Assembly (NCBI RefSeq): GCF_002216065.1
Contig: NZ_CP022282.1
Location: 2,108,001 to 2,172,000, forward strand
Length of the DNA stretch: 64,000 bases
Source of the DNA: Chryseobacterium sp. T16E-39
GTDB lineage: Bacteria > Bacteroidota > Bacteroidia > Flavobacteriales > Weeksellaceae
Direction: 5' to 3'
The position numbers and the translations under genes were made by a program. This document shows positions 1 to 8,987 of this stretch, piece by piece. Positions within the stretch are counted from its first letter, which is position 1. Every line of letters starts with the position of its first letter. Under the pieces are notes generated by a model that searched no databases, was not told where the DNA came from, and saw nothing but the letters and a program-made list of their open reading frames with translations.

Positions 1-1383
1 TTTTGCAACTTGAGCCATTAATTCGGCCTCTACAGCCACAGTATCTCCTACATATCCGTATCCCTGCATATGAACGATACCTCTTCTGATAGGCTCTATC
101 AACTCAATTTTGAAAATCATTGTATCTCCCGGAACTACTTTTCTTTTAAACTTTACTTTATCCATTTTTATGAAATAAGTAGAATAGTTTTCAGGATCCG
201 GAACACTCGCTAAAACTAATATTCCTCCCGTCTGTGCTAAAGCTTCCACTTGTAAAACTCCAGGCATTACCGGTTCTTTTGGAAAGTGTCCAACAAAGAA
301 TGGCTCATTCATTGTTACATTTTTCAATCCTACAACATGAGAATCGGAAAGTTCAAGAACTTTATCGATCAATAAAAACGGAGGTCTGTGTGGCATCAAT
401 TTCATAATTCCATTGATATCAAAAACAGGCTCTTTTGTAAGATCAAAATCAGGAACATTTTTCTTTTTCTGTAATTTCCACTGACGATTCAATTTTTTCG
501 CAAATTGAGTATTTACAAAATGTCCCGGCTTATTGGCAATTACTTTTCCTTTAATTTTAACTCCAGCTAAAGCTAAATCACCAATCACATCAAGTAATTT
601 ATGTCTAGCAGCTTCGTTCGGATAATTTAATGTAAGATTATCCAGTATACCATTAGGTCTGATAGAAACATTGTCTTTACCAAAGGCTTTTTTCAATTTT
701 TCAGTGGTATCCGGAGTCAGATCTTTATCTACATAAACAATCGCATTTGAAATATCCCCCCCTTTAATCAGGCCATGATCTAAAAGCATTTCCAGCTCAT
801 GTAAAAAACTAAATGTTCTTGCGGATGAAATCTCCTCTTTAAATTCAGAAATATTTTTTAGAGTAGCATTTTGGGTTCCTAATACTTTAGTTCCAAAATC
901 TACCATCGTTGTAATTTCGTAATTATCCGATGGAATGATTGTTATCTCAGAACCTGTAGCAGGATCTGTATAACTTAGAACTTCTTTTACCACCAGATAT
1001 TCTCTGGCAATTGCCTGCTCTACAATGCCAACACTTTCTATGGCTTCAACAAAAAACTTTGAAGATCCATCTAAAATTGGAGGTTCAGAAGCATCCATTT
1101 CTAATATTGCATTGTCTATATCACAACCTACTAAGGCTGCAAGAAGGTGTTCGCAAGTATTGATTTTTACTCCTAGTTTTTCTAATGTTGTTCCTCTTTC
1201 AGTTGCTACAACATAATTAACATCAGCTTCAACCTGAGGGTGTCCCTCCAAGTCGGTTCTAACAAAAACAAAACCCGTATTTTCTTTAGCAGGTTTAATG
1301 GTAAGTTTTACTTCTTTACCGGTATGAAGGCCAATTCCAGAAAGAGTAACCTCTTCCTGAAGTGTTTTTTGCATATCACTCAT
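1..1383 (-). CDS. lpxC-fabZ: Bifunctional LpxC-FabZ (UDP-3-O-acyl-GlcNAc deacetylase / 3-hydroxyacyl-ACP dehydratase), 3' end outside window
   Basis: Fusion of two enzymes, as is usual in Bacteroidota. LpxC carries out the committed deacetylation step of lipid A synthesis; FabZ dehydrates 3-hydroxyacyl-ACP in fatty acid elongation. Residues 1 to about 310 are LpxC: the zinc ligands can be read as H79 (in CEHL), H261 and D265 (in HKLLD), with the later GHF histidine at 288. Residues from about 322 are FabZ, with PHRPPF at 331-336, the catalytic histidine H366 in GHFP and glutamate E380, 14 residues apart as in the family. 461 codons are open to the window edge and the end looks only a few residues away. 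The start ATG overlaps the end of lpxD by 8 nt, so the two are translationally coupled. The gene reads as a cytoplasmic enzyme with no signal peptide. Confidence 0.96.
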   Translation of the reverse strand, partial: MSDMQKTLQEEVTLSGIGLHTGKEVKLTIKPAKENTGFVFVRTDLEGHPQVEADVNYVVATERGTTLEKLGVKINTCEHLLAALVGCDIDNAILEMDASEPPILDGSSKFFVEAIESVGIVEQAIAREYLVVKEVLSYTDPATGSEITIIPSDNYEITTMVDFGTKVLGTQNATLKNISEFKEEISSARTFSFLHELEMLLDHGLIKGGDISNAIVYVDKDLTPDTTEKLKKAFGKDNVSIRPNGILDNLTLNYPNEAARHKLLDVIGDLALAGVKIKGKVIANKPGHFVNTQFAKKLNRQWKLQKKKNVPDFDLTKEPVFDINGIMKLMPHRPPFLLIDKVLELSDSHVVGLKNVTMNEPFFVGHFPKEPVMPGVLQVEALAQTGGILVLASVPDPENYSTYFIKMDKVKFKRKVVPGDTMIFKIELIEPIRRGIVHMQGYGYVGDTVAVEAELMAQVAK

Positions 1384-2407
1384 TAGTATTATCTTTTGAG
1401 GTATTCTCAAGATTATTTATTCGTCCTACAATTTCAGTAAAGTTTCTGAAATGAACATAATTTCTAAGGTAGTCATTATAACTTATTGCCGGAGAACCGT
1501 ACAATGTTTCTTTGTCACTTACACTGGAGTTCACTCCACTTTGCGCCTGGATTTTTACCTGATTGCCAATTTTAATGTGACCAACCACTCCTACCTGTCC
1601 ACCAATCTGATTCCAGTCACCAATAGTTGTAGATCCTGCAATTCCAGCCTGAGCTGCAATTACATTATTCTGACCAATCTTCACATTGTGCGCAATCTGG
1701 ATTAAGTTATCTATTTTAGTTCCTTTTCCAATAATAGTAGAGCCAATAGTTGCTCTGTCTATACTACAATTTGAACCAATCTCCACATCATCCTCAATAA
1801 TAACATTTCCAAGCTGAGGAATTTTCTTAAATCCTTCAGCAGTAGGTTGGAAACCGAATCCATCTCCCCCCACAACGGTATTGGAATGGATTACACAATT
1901 GTCTCCGATAATGCAGTAATCATAAATTCTGGCACCACTATCGATCTTACAGTTTTTCCCAATCTTTACCCCTTTACCAATATATACTTGTGGATAGATT
2001 AGAGTTCCTTCGCCTATCTTAGCTTTTTCAGAAACATAAGTAAATGCTCCTATATATACTTTATCAGCAATAACAGCAGTATCATGGATAGATGCTCCGT
2101 CTTCAACGCCTTCTTTTTTACCCTGCATTTCCTGATACAAATTCATCAGAACCTGAAAAGAAAGGTAGGCATCCTTTACGGCAATAATAGTAGGATTGTA
2201 AAAATCTTTTACAATAAGTTTTTCAGAAGCAATTATTACTGAGCATTTTGAAGTATCCAAATAATGAGAGAACCGATCTTGTGCTATAAAAGAAAGATGT
2301 CCTGATTCCCCATTTTCAATTGGTGAAACGCCATTAATAAGTGCATTTTCGTCACCTATTATTTTTCCGTCAATAAAACTTGCAATTTGCGAAGCTGTAA
2401 ATTCCAT
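1376..2407 (-). CDS. lpxD: UDP-3-O-(3-hydroxyacyl)glucosamine N-acyltransferase
   Basis: Third step of lipid A synthesis: moves a 3-hydroxyacyl chain from ACP to the 2-amino group made by LpxC. The protein has 343 residues from the ATG at 2407, a normal family length; an in-frame TTG three codons earlier is possible but less likely. Residues 1-100 are the uridine-binding N-terminal domain, and residues 105-320 are hexapeptide repeats forming a left-handed beta helix. The catalytic histidine is H240 in IAHNVKIG. It sits directly upstream of lpxC-fabZ with an 8-nt overlap. A TATCTTTG box lies 6 nt before the ATG, so the message could be almost leaderless. Confidence 0.96.
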   Translation of the reverse strand: MEFTASQIASFIDGKIIGDENALINGVSPIENGESGHLSFIAQDRFSHYLDTSKCSVIIASEKLIVKDFYNPTIIAVKDAYLSFQVLMNLYQEMQGKKEGVEDGASIHDTAVIADKVYIGAFTYVSEKAKIGEGTLIYPQVYIGKGVKIGKNCKIDSGARIYDYCIIGDNCVIHSNTVVGGDGFGFQPTAEGFKKIPQLGNVIIEDDVEIGSNCSIDRATIGSTIIGKGTKIDNLIQIAHNVKIGQNNVIAAQAGIAGSTTIGDWNQIGGQVGVVGHIKIGNQVKIQAQSGVNSSVSDKETLYGSPAISYNDYLRNYVHFRNFTEIVGRINNLENTSKDNTNE

Positions 2408-2413
2408 ATTCTG

Positions 2414-2421
2414 CAAAGATA
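2414..2421 (-). promoter_or_regulatory. Candidate -7 box (TATCTTTG) of lpxD
   Basis: An exact match to the Bacteroidota TAnnTTTG -7 element ends 6 nt before the lpxD ATG. A clear -33 TTTG partner is not visible. If used, the transcript would begin at or next to the start codon. Confidence 0.4.
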
Positions 2422-2479
2422 AGAAATTCTATTATTCGTAAACATTTTTTAGTTTTCGGATCGGTAATTTTAATATTAT

Positions 2480-3706
2480 TTAAGAAATTATTTTAGAAAA
2501 ATCTCTGGGAAATGTTAAAATATACCGGGTCGTCTTGTTTACAATTAACCCCGATAGAAGCTGATCCTCAGACTCATCCAGTCGTATTTTTTCACCATTT
2601 TTCTGCAATAGGTAAATGGGTTGCATTTTTGTATTGTAAGGCAGAAGTTTTCTCTTAATCTCGTGAACTAACTCGGCTCCGTTATCAATTTCAAAAAGCT
2701 CGTTAGTATTTTTTATTTTTTCCTCAACAAAAGTTTTTTCAAAAGGATGTGATGAGATGATGGTTTTAGGAAGCTCTCTCTTAATCACACATTTACACCA
2801 ATATGCCAGTATAAAATCATCAGACTTTTGCCATAATTTCATGGCTTGAATTACATCATTATCGTCCAATTGAGTAAATCTTTCAACATCTTCATCTGTA
2901 GCCTCACCTTTTTCTCTGTTTAAAAAATATTTCAAGTTTTCAGTAGCAGGTAAATCTATTCCCTGGGAAACTAAATATTTTGCTCTTTCCAGAATCTTAA
3001 CTAATATAAATTCGGCTAAAGCTGATGTTTTATGGTAATAAACCTGCCAATACATAAACATCCTTGCAGTCAAAAAATTCTCAATCGAATAAATTCCTTT
3101 AGCATCGATCACCAATTCGCCTTCCTCACAAACATTCATCATAGAGATGATCCTTTGTGTATTAATATTCCCTTCAGAAACTCCCGTAAAAAAACTATCT
3201 CTTTTTAAGTAATCTAAACGGTCAACATCCAATTGAGAAGAGATGAGCTGATTAAAAAACTTTCTATGATACTTCCCCTGAAACATTTCAATTGCAACGG
3301 ATAGCTGACCATCAAATTTTTCATTTAACCTATTCATTAGCAAAAGTGACAAGTTTTCATGATGCCAGTCATCCATTAGCATATTCTCTAATGCATGGGA
3401 AAAAGGACCATGACCAATATCATGCATTAAAATTGCCAACATTGCTCCTTTTTCTTCTTCATCTGATATTTTAACCCCTTTTTGCTTTAAAGTTTCAAGA
3501 GCAGTGAACATCAAATGCATGGCTCCAATAGCATGATGAAATCTCGTATGGGTAGCTCCGGGAAAAATTAAATTAAGAAGTCCCGTTTGAGAAATCCTTC
3601 TTAATCTCTGAAAATAGGGATGTTCAATAATATCAAATAAAATTTCGTGTGGAATCTTGATAAATCCGTGAACGGGATCGTTGATAATTTTAAGCTTATT
3701 TTGCAT
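2480..3706 (-). CDS. HD-domain phosphohydrolase (dGTPase/YdhJ-like)
   Basis: 408 residues from the ATG at 3706; the open frame extends 9 codons further up, but the family begins with the MQNKLKIINDPVHG pattern. The metal-binding HD signature is present: HTRFHH at about residues 53-58, H95-D96 in LMHDIGHGPFSH, and a later aspartate in QLDVDRLDYLKRDS. Such proteins hydrolyse phosphomonoester or dNTP-like substrates in the cytoplasm; the substrate of this subfamily is not known. It lies 72 nt upstream of lpxD on the same strand, so cotranscription with the lipid A genes is possible. No feature ties it functionally to lipid A. Confidence 0.88.
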   Translation of the reverse strand: MQNKLKIINDPVHGFIKIPHEILFDIIEHPYFQRLRRISQTGLLNLIFPGATHTRFHHAIGAMHLMFTALETLKQKGVKISDEEEKGAMLAILMHDIGHGPFSHALENMLMDDWHHENLSLLLMNRLNEKFDGQLSVAIEMFQGKYHRKFFNQLISSQLDVDRLDYLKRDSFFTGVSEGNINTQRIISMMNVCEEGELVIDAKGIYSIENFLTARMFMYWQVYYHKTSALAEFILVKILERAKYLVSQGIDLPATENLKYFLNREKGEATDEDVERFTQLDDNDVIQAMKLWQKSDDFILAYWCKCVIKRELPKTIISSHPFEKTFVEEKIKNTNELFEIDNGAELVHEIKRKLLPYNTKMQPIYLLQKNGEKIRLDESEDQLLSGLIVNKTTRYILTFPRDFSKIIS

Positions 3707-3796
3707 TTGAAAAACTGAAGTATTAGTAAACAAAGTTAGGGAAATTTAATCTTAGGTTTTATTTTCACAAATAATAGATCATAAAGTATAGATTTA

Positions 3797-3804
3797 TATC
3801 TTTG
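3797..3804 (+). promoter_or_regulatory. Candidate -7 box (TATCTTTG) of the S41 gene
   Basis: An exact TAnnTTTG match ends 12 nt before the ATG at 3817. No convincing -33 element is seen. The spacer also holds the divergent HD-gene start; there a CAAAGTTA (minus-strand TAACTTTG) at 3731-3738 is a similar box for that gene. Confidence 0.35.
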
Positions 3805-3816
3805 AAATTATAATTA

Positions 3817-5472
3817 ATGACAAGTGTAATGCGAGCGCTTTGTATTTTAGCTTTATTATTTTTAAGCACCTCCACTTTTTCTGCCCAAACAATTTCCGAA
3901 AACCAAAAACTGGAATCTCTGTGTAAAGTATGGGGATTTTTAAAATATTACCATCCCAATGTAGCCAATGGTAAATTTGATTGGGATCAACAGTTGATTC
4001 AGAAAATAGATGAGCTAAAAACAGTCCATACTAAAAGTCAGCTCAATTTTTTATATTCCCGATGGCTCAATAATCTTGGAACCGTTGAAAAATGTACTTT
4101 ATGTACACTGGACAATAATAAAGTGTACTTCCGTAAAAATCTCAATCTAGATTGGAGTAAAGACAAAAATATTTTCACATCAGATGTGATTAAAAAACTT
4201 CAATTCATTGAAGAGAATCGGTACATTGGCACTCCCTACTACTTTGGAACAGGTGGAAGAAAAATATTTTTCAGAAATGATGATTCTCTGGGCTCAAGTT
4301 TCACTTCAAATTCGATTGCGCTTTTAGAATTATTCAGATATTGGAATTTTGTTGAATACTTCTTTCCTTATAAATATGAAACAGATCAAAACTGGAATGA
4401 TGTTTTAGAAGAAATGATTCCCAAATTCCTTACCATAGATAATGATGTACATTATCATTTGACATTAGCAGAACTCGTTACAAAAACTGATGATTCTCAC
4501 GCCTTCCTGTTTTCACCATTAATCAGCTTAAACCAATACGGACGTAGAAAAATTCCTGTAGAATATTCTTACGCAGAAGGAAAACTTATCGTCACAAAAG
4601 TGAATTCCAATAAGTATAAAGAAGAATCCATTTTGAAAGAAGGAGATATCATCTACGACATCAACGGGAAAACGATTCCACAAATGGTCAATGCCTTTTC
4701 AAAATACATTCCTGCATCAAATACATGGGGAAAAATAAAGAAAGTAAAAAACCTTTTTCTTTTTTCCAATAGGGATAGCATAGAGATCAAATTAGAAAGG
4801 GATGAACAAAATATAGTCTTAAAAGCAAAAACCTATCTTCTAAAAGATATTATTTACGACAAGAAGGCAACTCCTGAAAAATGGCAATTTTATGATGCAG
4901 AAAAAAAAATCGGATATGTCAATATGGAGATTATAGAAAAAGAAGATTTGAATGAAATGTATCAAAATTTAAAAACAACTGAATCCATTATCTTCGATTT
5001 AAGAAACTATCCCAGACAAACGATAAGGCCATTAAGTTTGTTACTCCTTCCTAAAACAAGTATATATTATCAGTTCAATTTTCCTGAAACTACCTATCCC
5101 GGTCTTTTTTACAGCAGAAAAAATAGTATTGGAAGAAAAAATGATGATTATTATAAAGGAAATGTAGTAGTTTTGGTAGATGAGAATACCCAAAGCCAAG
5201 CTGAAACTACCACAATGATGTTTAAGCAACATCCTCGGGCAAAAATAATAGGAAGCAATACTTCCGGAGCCAATGGGGATGTGATCCGGTTTAAAATTGC
5301 TGGCCTGGAAACCAGCTTTTCTGGTCTTGGAGCTTACTATCCTGATCAGAGAGAAACTCAAAGAATTGGAATTATTCCGGATATTATTATAAAACCAACT
5401 TTAAAAGGAATAAAACAAGGAAAAGACGAGGTCTTAGAAAGAGCTTTAGAATACGTTAAGAATGGCCATTAA
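3817..5472 (+). CDS. Exported S41 (C-terminal processing) family peptidase-like protein
   Basis: 551 residues with a signal peptide (hydrophobic stretch ALCILALLFLSTSTFSA, cleavage near residue 23), so probably periplasmic or surface located. The N-terminal half is a helical region found in Bacteroidota S41 proteins (WGFLKYYHPN motif at about 39-48). A PDZ-like segment lies near residues 250-300 (LKEGDIIYDINGKTI). The C-terminal half is the S41 peptidase domain, with the predicted nucleophile S460 in ENTQSQAE and GIIPDI near the end. A start at the second methionine (residue 5) is equally possible. The gene is divergent from the HD gene and 135 nt upstream of porX. The substrate cannot be inferred. 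Confidence 0.87.
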   Translation: MTSVMRALCILALLFLSTSTFSAQTISENQKLESLCKVWGFLKYYHPNVANGKFDWDQQLIQKIDELKTVHTKSQLNFLYSRWLNNLGTVEKCTLCTLDNNKVYFRKNLNLDWSKDKNIFTSDVIKKLQFIEENRYIGTPYYFGTGGRKIFFRNDDSLGSSFTSNSIALLELFRYWNFVEYFFPYKYETDQNWNDVLEEMIPKFLTIDNDVHYHLTLAELVTKTDDSHAFLFSPLISLNQYGRRKIPVEYSYAEGKLIVTKVNSNKYKEESILKEGDIIYDINGKTIPQMVNAFSKYIPASNTWGKIKKVKNLFLFSNRDSIEIKLERDEQNIVLKAKTYLLKDIIYDKKATPEKWQFYDAEKKIGYVNMEIIEKEDLNEMYQNLKTTESIIFDLRNYPRQTIRPLSLLLLPKTSIYYQFNFPETTYPGLFYSRKNSIGRKNDDYYKGNVVVLVDENTQSQAETTTMMFKQHPRAKIIGSNTSGANGDVIRFKIAGLETSFSGLGAYYPDQRETQRIGIIPDIIIKPTLKGIKQGKDEVLERALEYVKNGH

Positions 5473-5607
5473 ATGAAATATTCAACCAAAAGAGAATAAT
5501 TGATTTTCATTTAACTATAATTTAACTTTTTAACTGTTTGTTTTGACAGATTTTAATAGTGATTTGGTCGCACTTTTGATACGATAACCATGTAAAAAAT
5601 AAATATT

Positions 5608-7152
5608 ATGTCGGAAAAAATATTATGGATAGATGATGAAATAGATTTACTTAAACCTCATATTGTATTTTTAGAAAAAAAGGGTTATCATGTAACCCCA
5701 GTTAATAATGTAAATGAAGCGTTAGAGTTGATAGATTCCGAAAAATTTGCATTGACACTCATTGATGAAAATATGCCGGGTATTTCCGGATTGGAAGCCA
5801 TTCCTATGATAAAAGAAAGAGATAATTCTTTAAAAATAGTGATGGTTACCAAAAGTGAAGAAGAGCACATTATGGAAGAGGCAATTGGCTCCCAAATTGC
5901 GGATTATATTCTTAAACCGGTAAACCCTAATCAAATTCTTTTATCCCTGAAGAAAAACCTACAGGAGGAGAATTTGGTTGAACAGAAAACCATTCTACAG
6001 TACCAACAAGAATTTAGAAATCTTTCTATGGAGCTTTCTTATTTAAAATCTTACCAGCAATGGGCAGAATACTATAAGAAAATCCTAAACTGGGAAATTA
6101 AATTCGATAAGGTAACAGATAACGAATTTGCAGATCTTTTACAATCTCAAAAAGAAGAAGCTAATATCCAATTTGCTAAGTTTATTGAAAACAATTACGA
6201 AGAATGGCTTAATGGAAGTGATAAACCAGCAATGAGTCATACTCTTTTCAAAGATAAAGTAAAACCTGAGGTAGAAAAAAGTAAAGTTCTATTACTTATG
6301 GTAGACAATCTAAGGTATGATCAATGGAAAGTGGTAGAGCCTTTATTTACCAAATATTACAATAAGGTTTCTGAAGACTATTATTACAGTATCTTACCGA
6401 CAGCTACACAATATGCAAGAAATTCTTTCTTTGCCGGCCTTTTACCTTCCGAAATAGAAAAACGTTTTCCGGATAAATGGTTTAATGATAATGAAGAAGG
6501 TAATAAAAACGAGTTTGAGCGTGATTTTCTTGAAGATCAAATGAAGAGAATCGGTTTAGGTTCTAAATCAATGAAATATCTAAAAGTTTTAAATGCAGAT
6601 TTCGAGAGAAAGATTTATGATGACTTCAATCAACATAAAAATAATGACCTATTAGTAATTGTTTATAATTTCATTGATATTCTATCCCATGCAAAAACTG
6701 ACAACCACATTGTGGATCAGTTGATTCGGGATGATAAAACTTTCAGATCCCTTACATACAATTGGTTTGAAAACTCTTCTATTCTGAAGATCATTAAATT
6801 AGCAGCTGAAAATGGCTATAAATTAGCAATTACTACAGATCATGGAACTGTTTACGTTAAAAGACCAAGCAAAGTGGTTGGTGATAGGGAAACCTCAACA
6901 AATATCCGTTATAAGACAGGAAAAAGCTTAACATACGATGACAGAGATGTATGGGCCATTACAAATCCGGAAAAATTATTTTTACCTAAAGGGAATCTAA
7001 GTTCAAAATATATTTTTGCGAAAAATAATATTTTCCTGGCTTATCCAAAAAATTACAATCACTTTGTAAACTATTATAAAGAAACTTACCAACATGGAGG
7101 AATATCACTGGAAGAATGTATTATTCCTATCAGTATTTTAGAACCCAAATAG
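5608..7152 (+). CDS. porX: PorX-type response regulator with PglZ domain (T9SS regulator)
   Basis: 514 residues. Residues 1-120 are a receiver domain with acidic pocket D9-D10, phosphoacceptor D53 (LIDENMPG), T81 and K103. Residues from about 200 to the end form a PglZ/alkaline-phosphatase-like domain: metal-binding motifs VDNLRYDQW at 232-240 and TTDHGT at 409-414. This architecture is that of PorX, which with the kinase PorY controls genes of the type IX secretion system in Bacteroidota; the PglZ domain of PorX is reported to act on nucleotide-type substrates. No DNA-binding domain is visible. No porY or T9SS structural gene is in the window. A strong terminator follows 30 nt downstream. 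Confidence 0.93.
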   Translation: MSEKILWIDDEIDLLKPHIVFLEKKGYHVTPVNNVNEALELIDSEKFALTLIDENMPGISGLEAIPMIKERDNSLKIVMVTKSEEEHIMEEAIGSQIADYILKPVNPNQILLSLKKNLQEENLVEQKTILQYQQEFRNLSMELSYLKSYQQWAEYYKKILNWEIKFDKVTDNEFADLLQSQKEEANIQFAKFIENNYEEWLNGSDKPAMSHTLFKDKVKPEVEKSKVLLLMVDNLRYDQWKVVEPLFTKYYNKVSEDYYYSILPTATQYARNSFFAGLLPSEIEKRFPDKWFNDNEEGNKNEFERDFLEDQMKRIGLGSKSMKYLKVLNADFERKIYDDFNQHKNNDLLVIVYNFIDILSHAKTDNHIVDQLIRDDKTFRSLTYNWFENSSILKIIKLAAENGYKLAITTDHGTVYVKRPSKVVGDRETSTNIRYKTGKSLTYDDRDVWAITNPEKLFLPKGNLSSKYIFAKNNIFLAYPKNYNHFVNYYKETYQHGGISLEECIIPISILEPK

Positions 7153-7182
7153 TTTTTTTAATAGTAATTAATTGGGGTTCAA

Positions 7183-7219
7183 GGCGGAAAAAATCAATTG
7201 ATTTTCTCCGCCTTTTTTT
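7183..7219 (+). terminator. Intrinsic terminator after porX
   Basis: A long inverted repeat, GGCGGA...TCCGCC, with 15-nt arms carrying one mismatch and almost no loop (7183-7212), is followed by seven T. It separates porX from the lipoprotein gene. Confidence 0.9.
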
Positions 7220-7270
7220 ATTGAGGCACTCATTTTGTATACTAAGAAATACACATATAAGTATAATATT

Positions 7271-7648
7271 ATGAAAAGAAACATTTTCGTTGCTACTGCA
7301 TTAGTAGCATTATTTTTGACGTCATGTACAAAAGAAAAGAATGCAGCAGATACTTCATCTGCTACTGTAGATACACTTTCTTCAAAGCCTTCGGATTCAG
7401 CTACTGTTTCGCCTAATAAAGATGAAATTGTAAAAAGCACTTCAAAAGACAGTAGTGGAAAAACATTGGAAATGACTTTCAATAACACCAAAAATACAGC
7501 AACAGTAGTATTTAATAAGGAAACAATTGAATTGCAGGGACAAAAACCAGCATCAGGAATCTGGTATAAGAATGATCATTATGAATTAAGAGGAAAAGGT
7601 GAAGAAATAGAGCTTACAAAAGACGGGAAAACAGTCTTTAAAAAATAA
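7271..7648 (+). CDS. Small lipoprotein of unknown function
   Basis: 125 residues from the ATG at 7271 (MKRNIFVATALVALFLTSC); an upstream in-frame ATG at 7235 would put a charged tail in front of the signal peptide and is unlikely. The lipobox is LTSC with lipidated C19. Residues 20-60 are a Ser/Thr/Asp-rich linker, and residues 65-125 a small beta-rich domain ending in ELRGKGEEIELTKDGKTVFKK, resembling the MliC/lysozyme-inhibitor type of small C-terminal fold. That likeness is weak and no function is assigned. It is flanked by terminators on both sides, so it is probably transcribed alone. Confidence 0.8.
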   Translation: MKRNIFVATALVALFLTSCTKEKNAADTSSATVDTLSSKPSDSATVSPNKDEIVKSTSKDSSGKTLEMTFNNTKNTATVVFNKETIELQGQKPASGIWYKNDHYELRGKGEEIELTKDGKTVFKK

Positions 7649-7668
7649 AATTCATTATTAAATGATAG

Positions 7669-7701
7669 AAGTCAGTTTTGAAATTCAAAGCTGACTTTTT
7701 T
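7669..7701 (+). terminator. Intrinsic terminator after the lipoprotein gene
   Basis: AAGTCAG...CTGACTT inverted repeat (13-nt arms with one mismatch, 3-nt loop) is followed by six T. It lies 20 nt after the lipoprotein stop and overlaps the region just before the xth promoter box. Confidence 0.85.
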
Positions 7702-7708
7702 ATTTCGC

Positions 7709-7716
7709 TACATTTG
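7709..7716 (+). promoter_or_regulatory. Candidate -7 box (TACATTTG) of xth
   Basis: Exact TAnnTTTG match 18 nt before the ATG at 7735, directly after the terminator T-run. The -33 region is T-rich without a clear TTTG. Confidence 0.4.
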
Positions 7717-7734
7717 AGAAATTTATTTTTGTTT

Positions 7735-8499
7735 ATGAAATTAATCACTTACAATGTCAATGGGATTAGAGCCGCTTTTACGAAGGATTTCCTAGGTTGG
7801 TTGAAGATTGCAGACCCTGATATCATTTGTATTCAGGAGAGTAAAGCTGGAAACGACCAAATAGACATCGATAGTCTTCAAAAACAAGGCTACCATAGTT
7901 ACTGGCACTCTGCGCTAAGAAAAGGCTATAGTGGCGTTGGAATAGCTTCCAAAACAAAACCTAATCACGTAGAGTATGGTTGTGGAATAGAAAGCTATGA
8001 TAATGAAGGAAGAATCATACGTGCTGATTTTGATGGTTACTCTGTAATTTCAGTGTATGTTCCTTCTGCATCAAATATAGAAAGGCTTGATTTTAAAATG
8101 CAGTTCTGTCAAGATTTCCTGAACTATATTAAAGCCCTTAAAAAAGAAATTCCTAACCTTATTATTTCCGGGGATTTTAATATCTGTCATCAGGCTATTG
8201 ATATCCATGATCCGATCCGTTTGAAAAATGTTTCAGGATTCTTGCCTATAGAACGTGAATGGATGAGTAATTTCATAGAAGAGTGCGAATTAATTGACAG
8301 CTTCAGATTCTTTAATAATGAACCTAATAATTATACATGGTGGAGCTATAGACAAAATTCAAGGGCTAATAACAAAGGTTGGAGGCTAGATTATAACTTC
8401 ACTTCGTACGCATTGAAAGAAAAGCTTTCAAGAGCTGTTATCTTAAAAGAGGCTGTACATTCCGACCATTGTCCTGCCTTAGTAGAATTAGATATATAA
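7735..8499 (+). CDS. xth: Exodeoxyribonuclease III (AP endonuclease)
   Basis: 254 residues from the ATG at 7735, where the family pattern MKLITYNVNGIRAA starts; a frame-open extension to 7678 runs through the terminator and is rejected. The exonuclease-endonuclease-phosphatase fold is complete: metal-binding E35 (CIQESK), D147 and N149 (SGDFNI), and the terminal D244-H245 pair (SDHCPA). The YTWWSYR...GWRLDY block is typical of the ExoA/XthA branch. The enzyme cuts DNA at abasic sites and removes 3' blocks in base excision repair. It is transcribed alone, bounded by terminators. Confidence 0.95.
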   Translation: MKLITYNVNGIRAAFTKDFLGWLKIADPDIICIQESKAGNDQIDIDSLQKQGYHSYWHSALRKGYSGVGIASKTKPNHVEYGCGIESYDNEGRIIRADFDGYSVISVYVPSASNIERLDFKMQFCQDFLNYIKALKKEIPNLIISGDFNICHQAIDIHDPIRLKNVSGFLPIEREWMSNFIEECELIDSFRFFNNEPNNYTWWSYRQNSRANNKGWRLDYNFTSYALKEKLSRAVILKEAVHSDHCPALVELDI

Positions 8500-8505
8500 A
8501 AAGAA

Positions 8506-8535
8506 AAAGCCAACTGAATCAGTTGGCTTTAAAAT
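8506..8535. terminator. Bidirectional terminator between xth and rlpA
   Basis: AAAGCCAACTG...CAGTTGGCTTT inverted repeat, 11-nt arms with a 3-nt loop, flanked by A-tracts on one side and T-rich sequence on the other. It sits between convergent genes and can serve both. Confidence 0.85.
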
Positions 8536-8551
8536 TTAATAAATCATAAAT

Positions 8552-8923
8552 TTAATCGACAATTTCATATTCCACCGGAATGGTACCAAGATTGGTATTT
8601 CCGATTTCATCGAACGCGGCTCTAGAAATATCTAGTGCTCTTGCTGAATGGAAAGGTCCTCTATCATTTATCCTCACTGTAACCTCTTTTCCATTGCTTA
8701 AATTGGTAACTCTAATTTTAGTCCCAAAAGGAAGCGTTCTATTTGCAGCGGTGAATTTTGAGTTATCAAAAATTTCTCCGTTTGCGGTTTTCCTACCATT
8801 AAACTTATCGTGGTAGAACGATGCATAACTTGTTTTTTTCGCATCTGTGGCATTATTCTTGAAAGAATAAATACCAAAGGCTGAAATCATCATTATGATT
8901 ACGAGAATGAATCTTTTCATCAT
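8552..8923 (-). CDS. rlpA: RlpA-like double-psi beta-barrel protein
   Basis: 123 residues: an uncleaved or cleavable hydrophobic N-terminus (residues 4-20, no lipobox cysteine) followed by one double-psi beta-barrel domain (residues 32-122). The family motifs SYASFYHDKFNGRKTANGE (32-50), PFGTKIRVTN (65-74) and VRINDRGPF (83-91) are all present. RlpA proteins bind or cleave peptidoglycan glycan strands at the septum in proteobacteria; here there is no SPOR domain, so the short form may act as a simple lytic transglycosylase or wall-binding protein. A TACATTTG box lies 27 nt upstream. Confidence 0.88.
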   Translation of the reverse strand: MMKRFILVIIMMISAFGIYSFKNNATDAKKTSYASFYHDKFNGRKTANGEIFDNSKFTAANRTLPFGTKIRVTNLSNGKEVTVRINDRGPFHSARALDISRAAFDEIGNTNLGTIPVEYEIVD

Positions 8924-8987
8924 TTTGAATTTTATTGGTTTTGACTTGGCAAATGTATCATGAATCTCTTTAAGACCATAGCCGAAA

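Noticed and set aside
5041..5361. Open frame of 106 codons on the minus strand inside the S41 gene
   Set aside because: It lies fully in the opposite strand of a gene with clear family motifs and has no recognisable domain or start signal.
5521..5600. Promoter of porX with TTTTGACA and CACTTTTG
   Set aside because: The -7 part has one mismatch to TAnnTTTG and the spacing (about 25 nt) is too long, so no site is called.
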